The notes under the pieces: model-generated
Database searches by the model: none
Seen by the model: the letters and a program-made list of their open reading frames with translations, nothing else
What the model was told of the DNA's origin: nothing
Assembly (NCBI GenBank): GCA_910579645.1
Contig: CAJTVK010000052.1
Span: 1-28,479, forward strand
DNA from: an uncultured Lachnospiraceae bacterium
GTDB taxonomy: Bacteria; Bacillota; Clostridia; Lachnospirales; Lachnospiraceae
Reading direction: 5' to 3'
DNA: 28,479 nucleotides
Program-made: the position numbers and the translations under genes
In this document: positions 15,769 to 24,315 of the stretch, one piece after another
How the letters are laid out: the number at the start of each line of letters is the position of its first letter
Position numbering within the stretch: the stretch's first letter is position 1

Positions 15769-16626
15769 CTATTCCCTTTTCCTCATTTCCTTCCGATATT
15801 TATCCGGCGTAATGCCGAACCTCGCGGCAAAGGCTTTGGCGAAACTGCGTCCGTCCGGAAAGCCGCAGCTTTCCGCAATTTTGTTGATGGACTGCCCCGT
15901 GTTCAGCAATTCTTTATAAGCATATTCCACCCGCACGTTCATCACATAGGTTTTATAATTCACATTGGCATATTTTTTAAATATACGGGAAAGATAAGTA
16001 GGCGAAAAACCGAAAATTCCCGCCACCCGTTCCAAAGTCATATCTTCCTTATAATGCTCCTGTATATAAGACGTTATCTGATAAAGCTTTTTCATCCGGC
16101 GGTTCTTCTTCACCCGCTCCTCGTCCACCACCTTTTCCCGATACTGAGTCACCAGACAATGCAGCATCCGGTAGTAGTCACTGAGCACCTCCAGTTCATA
16201 GCCATACCGTTTTTCCGCATATGCAGTATACATCTGCCGGATTAACCGCACAAACTGTGCATCCTGCTCCTTATACCCTTCCGAAGTATGCCGGAAAAGC
16301 ATATATTCCTCTTCCCCAAACCTCTCAAATTCTTCCGGCGGTATCTGCACTACTATGGTAAAATTCTCCTCCGGCACCTCTATGGAATGGACTTCATTGG
16401 AATTCACGATAATAAAACGCCCCCGGGAAAGGCCGTAATAGGAAGAATTGATGTAAAAATCAATTTCCCCCTCAAACACCGCAAAAATTTCCACCGTATC
16501 ATGCCAGTGCTTCGTCACCCGGTAATTGCCGTTTTTCCCTTCAAATACAAACATTTTAAACGGGAAACCGTCATTCGGAATTACCAGTTCCCTCTTTGAA
16601 TCCATATTATCCATCCTCTGCCCCAT
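15769..16626 (-). CDS. AraC-family regulator with N-terminal cupin
   Basis: A 285-residue transcription factor. Residues about 10-110 form a cupin ligand-sensing domain (HWHDTVEIFAVFEGEIDFYINSSYYGLSRGRFIIVNSNEVHS). Residues about 185-285 are the double HTH of AraC/XylS: first helix pair MTLERVAGIFGFSPTYLSRIFKKY, second INKIAESCGFPDGRSFAKAFAARFGITPDKYRK. It lies immediately upstream of the isomerase-kinase cassette, whose promoter has a weak -35, so activation of that cassette by a sugar is likely. It overlaps the end of the IbrB-like gene by 20 bp. Three starts are possible (16626, 16614, 16605). The first has GGAGG 9 bases upstream; the last lies 1 bp after the upstream stop and would be translationally coupled. 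Confidence 0.92.
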   Translation of the reverse strand: MGQRMDNMDSKRELVIPNDGFPFKMFVFEGKNGNYRVTKHWHDTVEIFAVFEGEIDFYINSSYYGLSRGRFIIVNSNEVHSIEVPEENFTIVVQIPPEEFERFGEEEYMLFRHTSEGYKEQDAQFVRLIRQMYTAYAEKRYGYELEVLSDYYRMLHCLVTQYREKVVDEERVKKNRRMKKLYQITSYIQEHYKEDMTLERVAGIFGFSPTYLSRIFKKYANVNYKTYVMNVRVEYAYKELLNTGQSINKIAESCGFPDGRSFAKAFAARFGITPDKYRKEMRKRE

Positions 16627-17149
16627 TCCCTTCTTCCTCCACCGGCCTCCAAGCTTGCCCGAATTTCACATCCTTGAACAAAGCCGCCAGCCCCGTAATC
16701 TGTTTCAGCCGCAGAATCTCGTCTCTGTCCATACCCAAGTGCTTGGAAATCCAAGCATCCGAACGCCCGATTTCATGCAATTCCTTCACGATATTGCTCA
16801 TCAGGTCCACATTGTGGCTACCCCGCGCCCGGTTGTGCCGGATAGTGCTGGCCATGCGCTGGTCGATAGGCTTATCAATCACCGACACCGGCAGCATGCC
16901 TTCCTCCCTCTCGAAAATATCGTCATGCTCCAGCATAATGCGGTACCGGTGGAATCCGTCCACAATAATATATTCATCCGTCTCCTTTACATAATAACAT
17001 ACAATCGGCATAGTGTAACCGTCTGCCTTGATGCTCTGATACAGCAGCTTCATTTCCGGCGGGGCAACCGCATTGGGATTATAGCTGTTAGGCTTTATCT
17101 TTGCGATGGGTACTGCAATCACATCATAAACCGGACTCTTATGCTTCAT
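16607..17149 (-). CDS. IbrB-like ParB/sulfiredoxin-fold protein
   Basis: A 180-residue protein with a ParB/Srx-type N-terminal domain. It has IPNSYNPN-like opening residues (IKPNSYNPN, 18-26), the signature IIVDGFHRYR with Asp64, His67 and Arg68 that in this superfamily contacts nucleotide phosphate, and the second box IRHNRARGSHN (about 102-113). A short HTH-like helix pair follows (DAWISKHLGMDRDEILRLKQI). No chromosome-partition context exists. Pairing with a PAPS-reductase-family protein matches the IbrA/IbrB arrangement known from E. coli, where the pair affects expression of immunoglobulin-binding proteins. The gene overlaps its upstream partner by 11 bp, with GGAGG inside that partner, and its own end overlaps the AraC gene. 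Catalytic function is unknown. Confidence 0.82.
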   Translation of the reverse strand: MKHKSPVYDVIAVPIAKIKPNSYNPNAVAPPEMKLLYQSIKADGYTMPIVCYYVKETDEYIIVDGFHRYRIMLEHDDIFEREEGMLPVSVIDKPIDQRMASTIRHNRARGSHNVDLMSNIVKELHEIGRSDAWISKHLGMDRDEILRLKQITGLAALFKDVKFGQAWRPVEEEGNGAEDG

Positions 17150-18470
17150 TGTTCATTTCCTCCAGACCTTTGTATTTCTGTTTGATCATATCGATGTTCC
17201 TTTGCTGCTGCCTGTTCAGCCCGAATCCCATGAACCGGCAGACATGATCGTTTTTCAGTATGCAGTAGCACATCCGTTTCCAGCTGGGCACATCCTTGGT
17301 GGATTTGATGTCATCCGTATTGTCAGGGATTTTTTCCGTAAAAATAATGCGGGATTTTTTGTTTAACGTATAATTAGACACGCCGTTGCGCTTAATCCGA
17401 TATCCATGCTCTTCCAGTTCCCGGATGGTCTCTTCCTCCAGCCCACCCCCTTTTTCATGCCAGAATTTAATGGATGCATTGAATTTTTTCACATAATTAT
17501 TTTTCAGCCGGATGGGAAGGGTATCTAGGAGGAACCGGGTATAAGACTCCCATGTATGCCCTTCCGGCAGCGAGATATTCCGGTATCCCATGGCCTTCGT
17601 CCGGCCGTATATGCAGGCAAAGTTAGCCCCCTGCACCCTTCCTACCAGTTTGGCCCATATTTCCGGATCCAGCACGCGGTACAGATTCAGGCTGTCTTTG
17701 GAATAATCGTTGAAAGGAGAGGCCACCCGCATCTGGGACACTTTCAGCCCCGCCATATAGTACAGGTCGTAAAGGCGGTTATAATCATAGCCGAACAGAT
17801 AATTGGCATGCCAGATGTCCTCCTGCCCCCAGTCGTACAGAGGAGAAGCACACCAGACGTTTTTAAACTGCCTGCTGATCCAGCACTCATCTTTATAGCC
17901 GTATTTCTTATTGACGAAACCGCTGTACCGCTGCAGGGATTCGTCTGCCCGCATCCCCAATAGGCACACGGTTTTCTTATTGTCATGGGTAATCCGGTAC
18001 CAACGGCTGAACTGTTTCGCCAAATCCTCCTGATGCATCCGGTAACGGTAAGTGGTAATCGGGTTATTATCCAAATTAATGACATAATCATATTGGGGCA
18101 TTTCCCGCACCCAAGCCTCCTTTTTGCGGTCATCCCAAGGATACCAGAACATTTCATAGCTGCTGAGTGCCGTCCGTGTGGCCATGGGCAGACAGACCCA
18201 ATACCGCTCGGCCTTGCCCTCCAGACTCTTAAAGGTACGGTCAATATACTCCGTGGTTACGGTATACTGCGCTTCAAAGTCCTGATGAAACACACCAATC
18301 TGCTTTTCAGGATAATATTTCTGTTGGAAATCCAATGCCATATTCAGCAGCAGCCCGCTGTCCTTCCCCCCGGAAAAAGAGATATAAATATTGTCAAATT
18401 CCCGGAAAATAAGGTGCAGACGGCTTTGAAATGCTTCATAGACATCTTGGGATTCATATTCTCGCTTCAT
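17139..18470 (-). CDS. IbrA-like PAPS-reductase-family protein (DUF3440)
   Basis: A 443-residue protein of the adenine-nucleotide alpha-hydrolase (PP-loop) superfamily. The PP-loop SFSGGKDSG is at residues 31-39. A second conserved segment, CLLGMRADESLQRYSG, resembles PAPS-reductase-family proteins, followed by WCASPLYDWGQEDIW. The C-terminal 200 residues match the DUF3440-type extension of IbrA. The catalytic Cys tail of assimilatory PAPS reductase is absent, and no cysteine-biosynthesis gene is nearby, so sulfate reduction is unlikely. I expect ATP pyrophosphatase chemistry on an unknown substrate. A 65-residue upstream extension is possible in frame but crosses the predicted promoter; ATG 18468-18470 with GGAGG 9 bases upstream was chosen. 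First gene of the operon. Confidence 0.85.
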   Translation of the reverse strand: MKREYESQDVYEAFQSRLHLIFREFDNIYISFSGGKDSGLLLNMALDFQQKYYPEKQIGVFHQDFEAQYTVTTEYIDRTFKSLEGKAERYWVCLPMATRTALSSYEMFWYPWDDRKKEAWVREMPQYDYVINLDNNPITTYRYRMHQEDLAKQFSRWYRITHDNKKTVCLLGMRADESLQRYSGFVNKKYGYKDECWISRQFKNVWCASPLYDWGQEDIWHANYLFGYDYNRLYDLYYMAGLKVSQMRVASPFNDYSKDSLNLYRVLDPEIWAKLVGRVQGANFACIYGRTKAMGYRNISLPEGHTWESYTRFLLDTLPIRLKNNYVKKFNASIKFWHEKGGGLEEETIRELEEHGYRIKRNGVSNYTLNKKSRIIFTEKIPDNTDDIKSTKDVPSWKRMCYCILKNDHVCRFMGFGLNRQQQRNIDMIKQKYKGLEEMNNEA

Positions 18471-18507
18471 GGCAGCAGCCCTCCGATTTGTCGTTTGTAT
18501 TTGATAA

Positions 18508-18536
18508 ACTTTACCATAATTTACCAATTTTTTCAA
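18508..18536 (-). promoter_or_regulatory. Promoter of the ibrA-ibrB-araC operon
   Basis: Minus strand: -35 TTGAAA (18531-18536), 17-bp spacer, -10 TAAAGT (18508-18513), about 37 bp before the start codon. The remainder of the gap up to 18703 has a spaced inverted repeat ATCCATTTT / AAAATGGAT (around 18562-18626) of unknown meaning and no clear terminator for the ABC genes. Confidence 0.65.
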
Positions 18537-18703
18537 CTTTATTGATTCCTTCGGCACGGAAATCCATTTTCGGCTTTGCCTACGTTGACATCTCGGCCGC
18601 ACAGGGCTGTACATAAAAATGGATGAATATGACAACCCCATTGTCTCATATCCATCCATCCTCATTGACGCTTTTATCTCAATATTTCTGACAAGTTTGA
18701 AAT

Positions 18704-20704
18704 CTACGAATCCATCAGCTGCAATTCATACAATTTCTTATACAGCCCATCCTGCCGCAGCAGTTCCTGATGGTTCCCGGATTCCCGTATTTTCCCCTTA
18801 TGCATGACTATGATTTTATCCGCATGCTGTATGGTGGACAGCCGGTGCGCCACCATAATCGTGGTCCGCCCCTCCATCAGTTTTTCCAATGCCTGCGTAA
18901 TCATGCTCTCCGTTTCCGTATCAATATTGGCCGTAGCCTCGTCCAGCACGAGAATTGCCGGGTTGTAAGCCAGCGTACGGGCAAAGGACAGAAGCTGTCT
19001 CTGCCCGGCGGAAAGAGTGCTGCCCCTCTCCGTCACCGGCTCGTCATAACCCCCCGGCATCTTCCGAATAAAGGAATCCGCATTCACAATCCGGGCGGCA
19101 CGCTGCACCTCTTCCAAGGAAATATTTTCGTTATTCAGGGAAATGTTCCCCTTAATATCCCCCGTAAAAATAAATACATCCTGCTGCACCTGCCCGATAG
19201 CTGCCCGTAGCACGTCCGTATCCAGTTCCTGTATGTTCACGCCGTCTATGAGTATTTCCCCTTTCTGTATGTCGTAATAACGGCCGATCAGATTCAGGAT
19301 GGAAGACTTGCCTGCTCCCGTGGCGCCCACAAAAGCCACCCGTTCCCCCGGCGCAATGGAAAAACTCACATCCCTCAGTATATAATCCTCCTTTTCATAG
19401 GCAAACCATACATGCTTAAACTCAATCCGCCCTTCTATCCGCACCTGCGCCGGACAGGAAGGGGATACAATTTCCGGTTTTTCATCCAAAACGGAAAATA
19501 ACTTCTCGGCGGAAGCCAGTGAGGACTGCAAGGTGCCGAACTGCTCCGCCAGTTCCTGAATCGGCTCGAAAAAAGAACCGATATAACTGATAAATATAAA
19601 CAGCGTCCCGAGCGAAAGCGTGCCGTCCAGCACGGAAGCGCTGCCTGTGCCGATGACAATAATCATGGCAATCACAGAAAGCAGGTAGATAATGGGGCGG
19701 AAAACGGCAAACGTCATGACTTCCCGCCAGTTGGCCGCAAACAGTTCACCGGATTTGCGCTCAAACTCCTCATATTTTTCCTTTTCCCGGACAAAAATCT
19801 GAATCAGCTTCATGCCCGAAATATGCTCCGACAAAAAGGTATTCAGTTCCGTTATCTTTGTCCTGGTAAGCTGATACGCTTTCCTGGAAAGGGCACGGAA
19901 AAAGAAAGTGAGCACGGAAACAAGCGGCAGCAGCAGGAAAGAAACGACCGCCATACGCACGTTGATGGAAAGCATCACAACCGCATACCCGATGATTTTT
20001 ACCACATTTTTAAATAATTTTACAAGAATCGTGGAAAAAAGTTCGTTCACCGCCTCCGTATCGTTAGACACGCGGGTCACCAGCTTGCCCACCGGCGTAG
20101 TATTGAAGAAGCTCAGCGAAAGGCTGTGTATATGGGCAAAAACCTCCTCCCGCATTCGATATATAATGCTCTGCCCCATCTTCTGCAGCATCCATGTATC
20201 CGCCGCATTCAGGCAGAACCCGGCAAGCAGCATCAGCAAATAAAGCCCTGCCGCCGCCAATATTCCCGCAAAATCAAAGCGGCGCAGTTCTTTCAGGTCC
20301 TCTCCGGTAAGCAGTGCCGCCCCCTTCTCCACATAGGATGCCAGCAAGGCATTGTCTGCCGTCTGCAGCAGCCGGCATTCTTCCGCATCCAGACGTTCCG
20401 CCATATAATATCTGTCTCCGTACAGCAGAATCTGGTAATAGCCGTCCGCCTGTCCCGCACTTTCCGCCGCTGACGGACTGCCGTCCTTTTCCCTTGCCAG
20501 ATAAATCCCACGGTATGCCACCGCCCCCGGCGTGCCGGGAGTTACTTCCGTATACGGTTTATAATACCCGTTAATATAATCGTCAATTGCATCCCCGATA
20601 ATAATGGGACGATAAAGTTCCACCACAATAATAAGAAGCACCAAAAAAGTTGCCGCCGTCATCGTCCATTTATGAGGCTTTAAATATCGGAACAGCCTTT
20701 TCAT
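18704..20704 (-). CDS. ABC exporter half-transporter, catalytic-site subunit (BmrD/LmrD-like)
   Basis: A 666-residue fused membrane-ATPase half-transporter in the cytoplasmic membrane. Six hydrophobic helices occupy residues about 15-390. Between helices 1 and 2 lies a hydrophilic loop of about 95 residues (about 45-140), unusually long for this type. The ATPase domain has Walker A GATGAGKS (460-467), a signature LSAGQ (564-568) that deviates from LSGGQ, and Walker B ILVLDEA with catalytic Glu589. Its partner gene upstream overlaps by ATGA; starting at ATG 20702-20704 gives that 4-bp overlap and GGAGG 9 bases upstream, so I rejected the start 17 codons earlier. It should pair with the partner as a drug or lipid exporter; substrate unknown. 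Confidence 0.93.
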   Translation of the reverse strand: MKRLFRYLKPHKWTMTAATFLVLLIIVVELYRPIIIGDAIDDYINGYYKPYTEVTPGTPGAVAYRGIYLAREKDGSPSAAESAGQADGYYQILLYGDRYYMAERLDAEECRLLQTADNALLASYVEKGAALLTGEDLKELRRFDFAGILAAAGLYLLMLLAGFCLNAADTWMLQKMGQSIIYRMREEVFAHIHSLSLSFFNTTPVGKLVTRVSNDTEAVNELFSTILVKLFKNVVKIIGYAVVMLSINVRMAVVSFLLLPLVSVLTFFFRALSRKAYQLTRTKITELNTFLSEHISGMKLIQIFVREKEKYEEFERKSGELFAANWREVMTFAVFRPIIYLLSVIAMIIVIGTGSASVLDGTLSLGTLFIFISYIGSFFEPIQELAEQFGTLQSSLASAEKLFSVLDEKPEIVSPSCPAQVRIEGRIEFKHVWFAYEKEDYILRDVSFSIAPGERVAFVGATGAGKSSILNLIGRYYDIQKGEILIDGVNIQELDTDVLRAAIGQVQQDVFIFTGDIKGNISLNNENISLEEVQRAARIVNADSFIRKMPGGYDEPVTERGSTLSAGQRQLLSFARTLAYNPAILVLDEATANIDTETESMITQALEKLMEGRTTIMVAHRLSTIQHADKIIVMHKGKIRESGNHQELLRQDGLYKKLYELQLMDS

Positions 20705-22509
20705 CCAAGCCCACCTCCCTGCCGAATATCTTCCGACCCATTCTCTGCGTTCCATGCCGCCCTCTGTTCCGAAACGGCGGCTTCCAGCTGCTGCTGCTCA
20801 AACATACTCCGGTAAATGCCGTTTTCCCGCATCAGTTCGTCATGATTCCCGATTTCCTTCGCTTCGCCGTCCTCCAGCACCAAAATCCTATCCGCATTCT
20901 GTATGGTAGAAATACGGTGGGCAATGAGAATCGTCGTCTTCCCCTGCCGGTTTTGCTTCAGATTCCGCAAAATATGCTCCTCGGTATCCGTATCCACGGC
21001 GGAAAGGGCATCGTCCAAAATCAATATGGGCGCATCCTTCATCAAAGCCCGGGCAATGGAACTGCGCTGTTTCTGTCCGCCGGAAAGCGTAACGCCCCGC
21101 TCTCCCACAATCGTTTCATAACCGTCCGGAAAAGCCACGATATTTTCATGGATGCAGGCCGCCTCCGTAGCCCGCACAACGGAATCCATGTCCCAGTCGT
21201 CGGTGCCGAAAGCAATATTGGATTTTAGCGTATCGGAAAACAGGAAATTATCCTGGGGCACATAGGCAATGTTTTCCCGCAAAGTCTTCAGAGGAATCCG
21301 GTTGATATCCCTGCCGTCAATCCGTATCATCCCCGGCTTGGTATTGTAAAGATGAAGCAGCAGGTTGACCAAGGTGGATTTTCCGTTGCCGGTGCGCCCG
21401 ATAATGGCCAATGTAGTTCCTGCCGGAATGGACAGGGTGATGTCTTTCAGCGTCGGCTCACTGTGTCCCCGGTGCAGGAACGTCAGATGGTTCAGTTCAA
21501 TATCTCCTTTGACACACTCCACTTCCACGGCATCTTCCCTGTCGGCTATCTCCGGCTTCTCTTCAAAAATCTCCTGAATACGCCGGATAGAAGCGGCCCC
21601 CTGGGAAAACATGTTAATGGCATCCCCACAGGCCAGCATAGGCCAGACAAGCATATTAATGTATTGATTGAACGCCACAAAACGTCCCAATGTGATTTCG
21701 CCTATCAATGCCAGATATCCGCCGTAAACAAGGGTAATCAGGCTGGACAGCCCAATCACCACATCCAGCAGCGGCATCACTACGGACTGCAGACGGATAA
21801 CATGCAGATTTTTTTCCATACTGTTCCTATTGGCCTTTGCAAAAGCCCTCAGTTCCGCCCGTTCCCGGACAAAAGCCTTGATGACCCTGACGCCGGAAAA
21901 GCTTTCCTGCACAAAATCCGTAAGATCGGAAACCGCTTCCTGCCGCTTCAGGAACCGTTTATGTATGATTTTCCCGTAATAGATTTCACCTGCGCAGATG
22001 AGGAACATAGGGATGATTGCCAGCAAGGTCAGCTTGAAATTCACATAATACATCATTTGGCAGATGACCATGACCGTCATGACAGAAGCATCAAACACAC
22101 AGATGACCGCCGGCCCGATGGACATGCGCACCGCATTCAGATCACTGGTAAAACGGGTCATCAGGTCGCCGGTCTTATGCTCGTTATAATATTCCACGCT
22201 CATTTTTTCCAGATGCCCGAACATATCATTACGCAGTTCCTTCTCTATGGAACGGGACGCGCCGAACAGAAAATACCGCCAAAGGAAACGGCCTGCCGCT
22301 AACGTGAAGCCCAGCACAAAAATAGCAGTCAGGCAGGAAACCACCCCGTCCCAGCCAAGGGTCCGTGCCGCCAGCCCGTCCGTTACCGTCCCTGTCAATT
22401 TCGGAATATACAGATTGGCAAAATCCACCACAAAAAGCGTGAGGATTCCGGCGGCGTATTGAAAACGGTGTTTTTTTATATATTGCAGAATAAACTGTAA
22501 TGCGTTCAT
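20701..22509 (-). CDS. ABC exporter half-transporter, degenerate-site subunit (BmrC/LmrC-like)
   Basis: A 602-residue half-transporter with six membrane helices (about 15-300) and a C-terminal ATPase. Walker A is GRTGNGKST (371-379), the signature is a canonical LSGGQ (475-479) and Walker B is ILILDDALSAVD, where Asp500 replaces the catalytic glutamate. A degenerate Walker B here together with a degenerate signature in the partner means that one composite ATP site is catalytic (partner Glu589 plus this LSGGQ) and one is not. This is the hallmark of heterodimeric exporters such as LmrCD and BmrCD. AGGAGG lies 5 bases before the ATG. It follows the hydrolase gene by 59 bp without a visible terminator. 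Confidence 0.94.
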   Translation of the reverse strand: MNALQFILQYIKKHRFQYAAGILTLFVVDFANLYIPKLTGTVTDGLAARTLGWDGVVSCLTAIFVLGFTLAAGRFLWRYFLFGASRSIEKELRNDMFGHLEKMSVEYYNEHKTGDLMTRFTSDLNAVRMSIGPAVICVFDASVMTVMVICQMMYYVNFKLTLLAIIPMFLICAGEIYYGKIIHKRFLKRQEAVSDLTDFVQESFSGVRVIKAFVRERAELRAFAKANRNSMEKNLHVIRLQSVVMPLLDVVIGLSSLITLVYGGYLALIGEITLGRFVAFNQYINMLVWPMLACGDAINMFSQGAASIRRIQEIFEEKPEIADREDAVEVECVKGDIELNHLTFLHRGHSEPTLKDITLSIPAGTTLAIIGRTGNGKSTLVNLLLHLYNTKPGMIRIDGRDINRIPLKTLRENIAYVPQDNFLFSDTLKSNIAFGTDDWDMDSVVRATEAACIHENIVAFPDGYETIVGERGVTLSGGQKQRSSIARALMKDAPILILDDALSAVDTDTEEHILRNLKQNRQGKTTILIAHRISTIQNADRILVLEDGEAKEIGNHDELMRENGIYRSMFEQQQLEAAVSEQRAAWNAENGSEDIRQGGGLG

Positions 22510-22568
22510 GGGAACCTCCTTGCATCCTTGACGTATTTCCCCTTAACTTGACATTCTCTGACAGTTCC

Positions 22569-24311
22569 TTATTCCTGCCCCACAGGCAGCACTACGGCAG
22601 ACGGGTACCGCAGCCCCATATAAACGGTCTGATTTGCTTTCTTCGTCCTTTCCTGCTCCGACCACACTCCCGGGAAGTTGGTATGCACTGCATACTGCGG
22701 AAAATCCGAGGAACTGATATCCACCCGGATTCTGGAACCTTCCCGGAAGCACCACGCAATGTCCCACATCCGGATATCCGCTTCCGCAATCTGTCCCGGC
22801 ACATAGTCCTGCCTGCAGCCCGTCCCGTCCCGGAACGCCAGCGTCGTAATGCCTCCGCGCACATTGACTGTCCGCCCGTCCGGAAACACTTCCATCACCT
22901 TTGCCGTAAAAGCAGTGTCTTCCGCGTCCGAACTGACAAACAGCCTTACCCGGATGCTTCCTTCCACCAGAAGCTTCTTCTGCAGCGCATCCGAAGTAAA
23001 GGAAATCACATCTTCCCTGTAATCCGGCCCGGGCTGCAGGAGACTGCCGTTTTCCTTCATATCTGCAAGCAAAGCTTCCGCACCGTGGCTGCGGACCGGC
23101 CGTTCCGGATCATAGCAATATGTCCTTTCCGTATCCGCCTCCGCCGCTTCTGACAGCCTCCCCTCTCCGCAAAGAAAAAATGACCGGCTGCACAAATCGG
23201 ACGGTTCCCCGTCAGATTCTGCCTCCTTCTTTTCCATCCACCGGTCTTCTCCGATGACATACTCTTGTATCATCCCCTCCGGCATTTCCTCTTTTACCAA
23301 TATCCGATAAAACCATTCCATCGGTGCCGCTGCCGCGTCATCCGTCAGCCGGGCTGTGTTCTCTTCCGGAATTACCGGCACATAGCTATGGTTCCACGGG
23401 CCGATCCGAAGTACCGAATGCTTTTTTGCCTCAGGGGAAAGATTCCTATAAGACACAAGGCAGCTTCCCAAGTGGTGGTCGTACCATCCTTCGCGCAGCA
23501 GCAGCGGGATCTTCACCTTCCCGGGTATCTCCTTGAGCATTCCCCAGAAACCCCTGTTCCAATAGTCCGCCTTACGTTCCGGATTACCGATCCAATCACG
23601 GTACCAATCCAGCCGCACGCCCCACAGTTTCTCGTCCACCTCTCTCTGGGGCCGGAATAAATAGGAAGCCTCATTGTCGGCACGGACTGCCGTCCCTGCA
23701 TTTTCCTTTGCCCAGGATGTCAGCACATCCATACGGAACAGACCATCCTGATACGCAGAAGTATGCCGGTCTGCTCCGTATACTCCAAGGCACATTGTCT
23801 TTACCTTCTCCGGAACCGCATCCGCCATGCACCACCCGGTCAATGCCAGATAAGAATCCCCCCAATATCCGATATTCTTCACAAACGGCTGCCCCGCCAG
23901 CCAATTTACCGTATCCATCCCGTCCGCCCTCTCGTTGACGTTCGGTTCCCATTCCCCTTCCGAGCCGCCGGTACCCCTGCACCATTGGTAGACAAACCCA
24001 AAGCCCCTTTTCACAAATTCTTCCGCCCGTATACGCAATATTATCTCTTGCTGTGGGTAACAAGAACGGACAAGAATGGCAGGGAACTGCTCTCCTTCCG
24101 CAATCGGCTGCGGAAGGCAGACCACCGTTTTCAGGCGGATACCGTCCCTCATTGGCAGCATCCGTTCTTCTGCCTCTCCCGCTTGCCGTGTGATGCTGAC
24201 GGAAACCGACGCAAACTGCCTCCGTGCCCATTGCTCCATGAAACTGCTCTGCTCCTTTTTTTCTTCCTTTTCCGCTTCCATATCTTTCCATTTCCTCCGC
24301 TTCCGAATCAT
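22569..24311 (-). CDS. CocE/NonD family hydrolase (X-Pro dipeptidyl-peptidase S15-like)
   Basis: A 580-residue alpha/beta-hydrolase, probably cytosolic because no signal peptide is visible. The nucleophile elbow is GYWGDSYLALTGW with Ser153. Candidate acid and base are Asp in REGWYDHHLGS and His in IGPWNHSY, giving the S15/CocE triad order. The opening MRDGIRLKTVVCLP and the oxyanion-region RSCYPQQ and YQWCRGTGGSEGEW are family landmarks. The C-terminal about 200 residues form the jelly-roll domain (VRLFVSSDAEDTAF..., GSRIRVDISSSDFPQYAVHTN). Members cleave acyl-ester, amide or X-Pro bonds; the substrate here is unknown. It starts 4 bp after the YjbR-like gene. ATG at codon 11 with GGAGG is an alternative start. 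Confidence 0.9.
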   Translation of the reverse strand: MIRKRRKWKDMEAEKEEKKEQSSFMEQWARRQFASVSVSITRQAGEAEERMLPMRDGIRLKTVVCLPQPIAEGEQFPAILVRSCYPQQEIILRIRAEEFVKRGFGFVYQWCRGTGGSEGEWEPNVNERADGMDTVNWLAGQPFVKNIGYWGDSYLALTGWCMADAVPEKVKTMCLGVYGADRHTSAYQDGLFRMDVLTSWAKENAGTAVRADNEASYLFRPQREVDEKLWGVRLDWYRDWIGNPERKADYWNRGFWGMLKEIPGKVKIPLLLREGWYDHHLGSCLVSYRNLSPEAKKHSVLRIGPWNHSYVPVIPEENTARLTDDAAAAPMEWFYRILVKEEMPEGMIQEYVIGEDRWMEKKEAESDGEPSDLCSRSFFLCGEGRLSEAAEADTERTYCYDPERPVRSHGAEALLADMKENGSLLQPGPDYREDVISFTSDALQKKLLVEGSIRVRLFVSSDAEDTAFTAKVMEVFPDGRTVNVRGGITTLAFRDGTGCRQDYVPGQIAEADIRMWDIAWCFREGSRIRVDISSSDFPQYAVHTNFPGVWSEQERTKKANQTVYMGLRYPSAVVLPVGQE

Positions 24312-24315
24312 CCAC

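Noticed and set aside
16607..17149. ParB chromosome-partition protein
   Set aside because: It lacks the central HTH and dimerisation domains of true ParB, has no parA neighbour or parS-like sites nearby, and pairs with a PAPS-reductase-family gene.
17139..18470. Assimilatory PAPS/APS reductase (CysH)
   Set aside because: The C-terminal catalytic cysteine motif is absent, the protein is much longer than CysH, and there are no sulfate-assimilation genes nearby.
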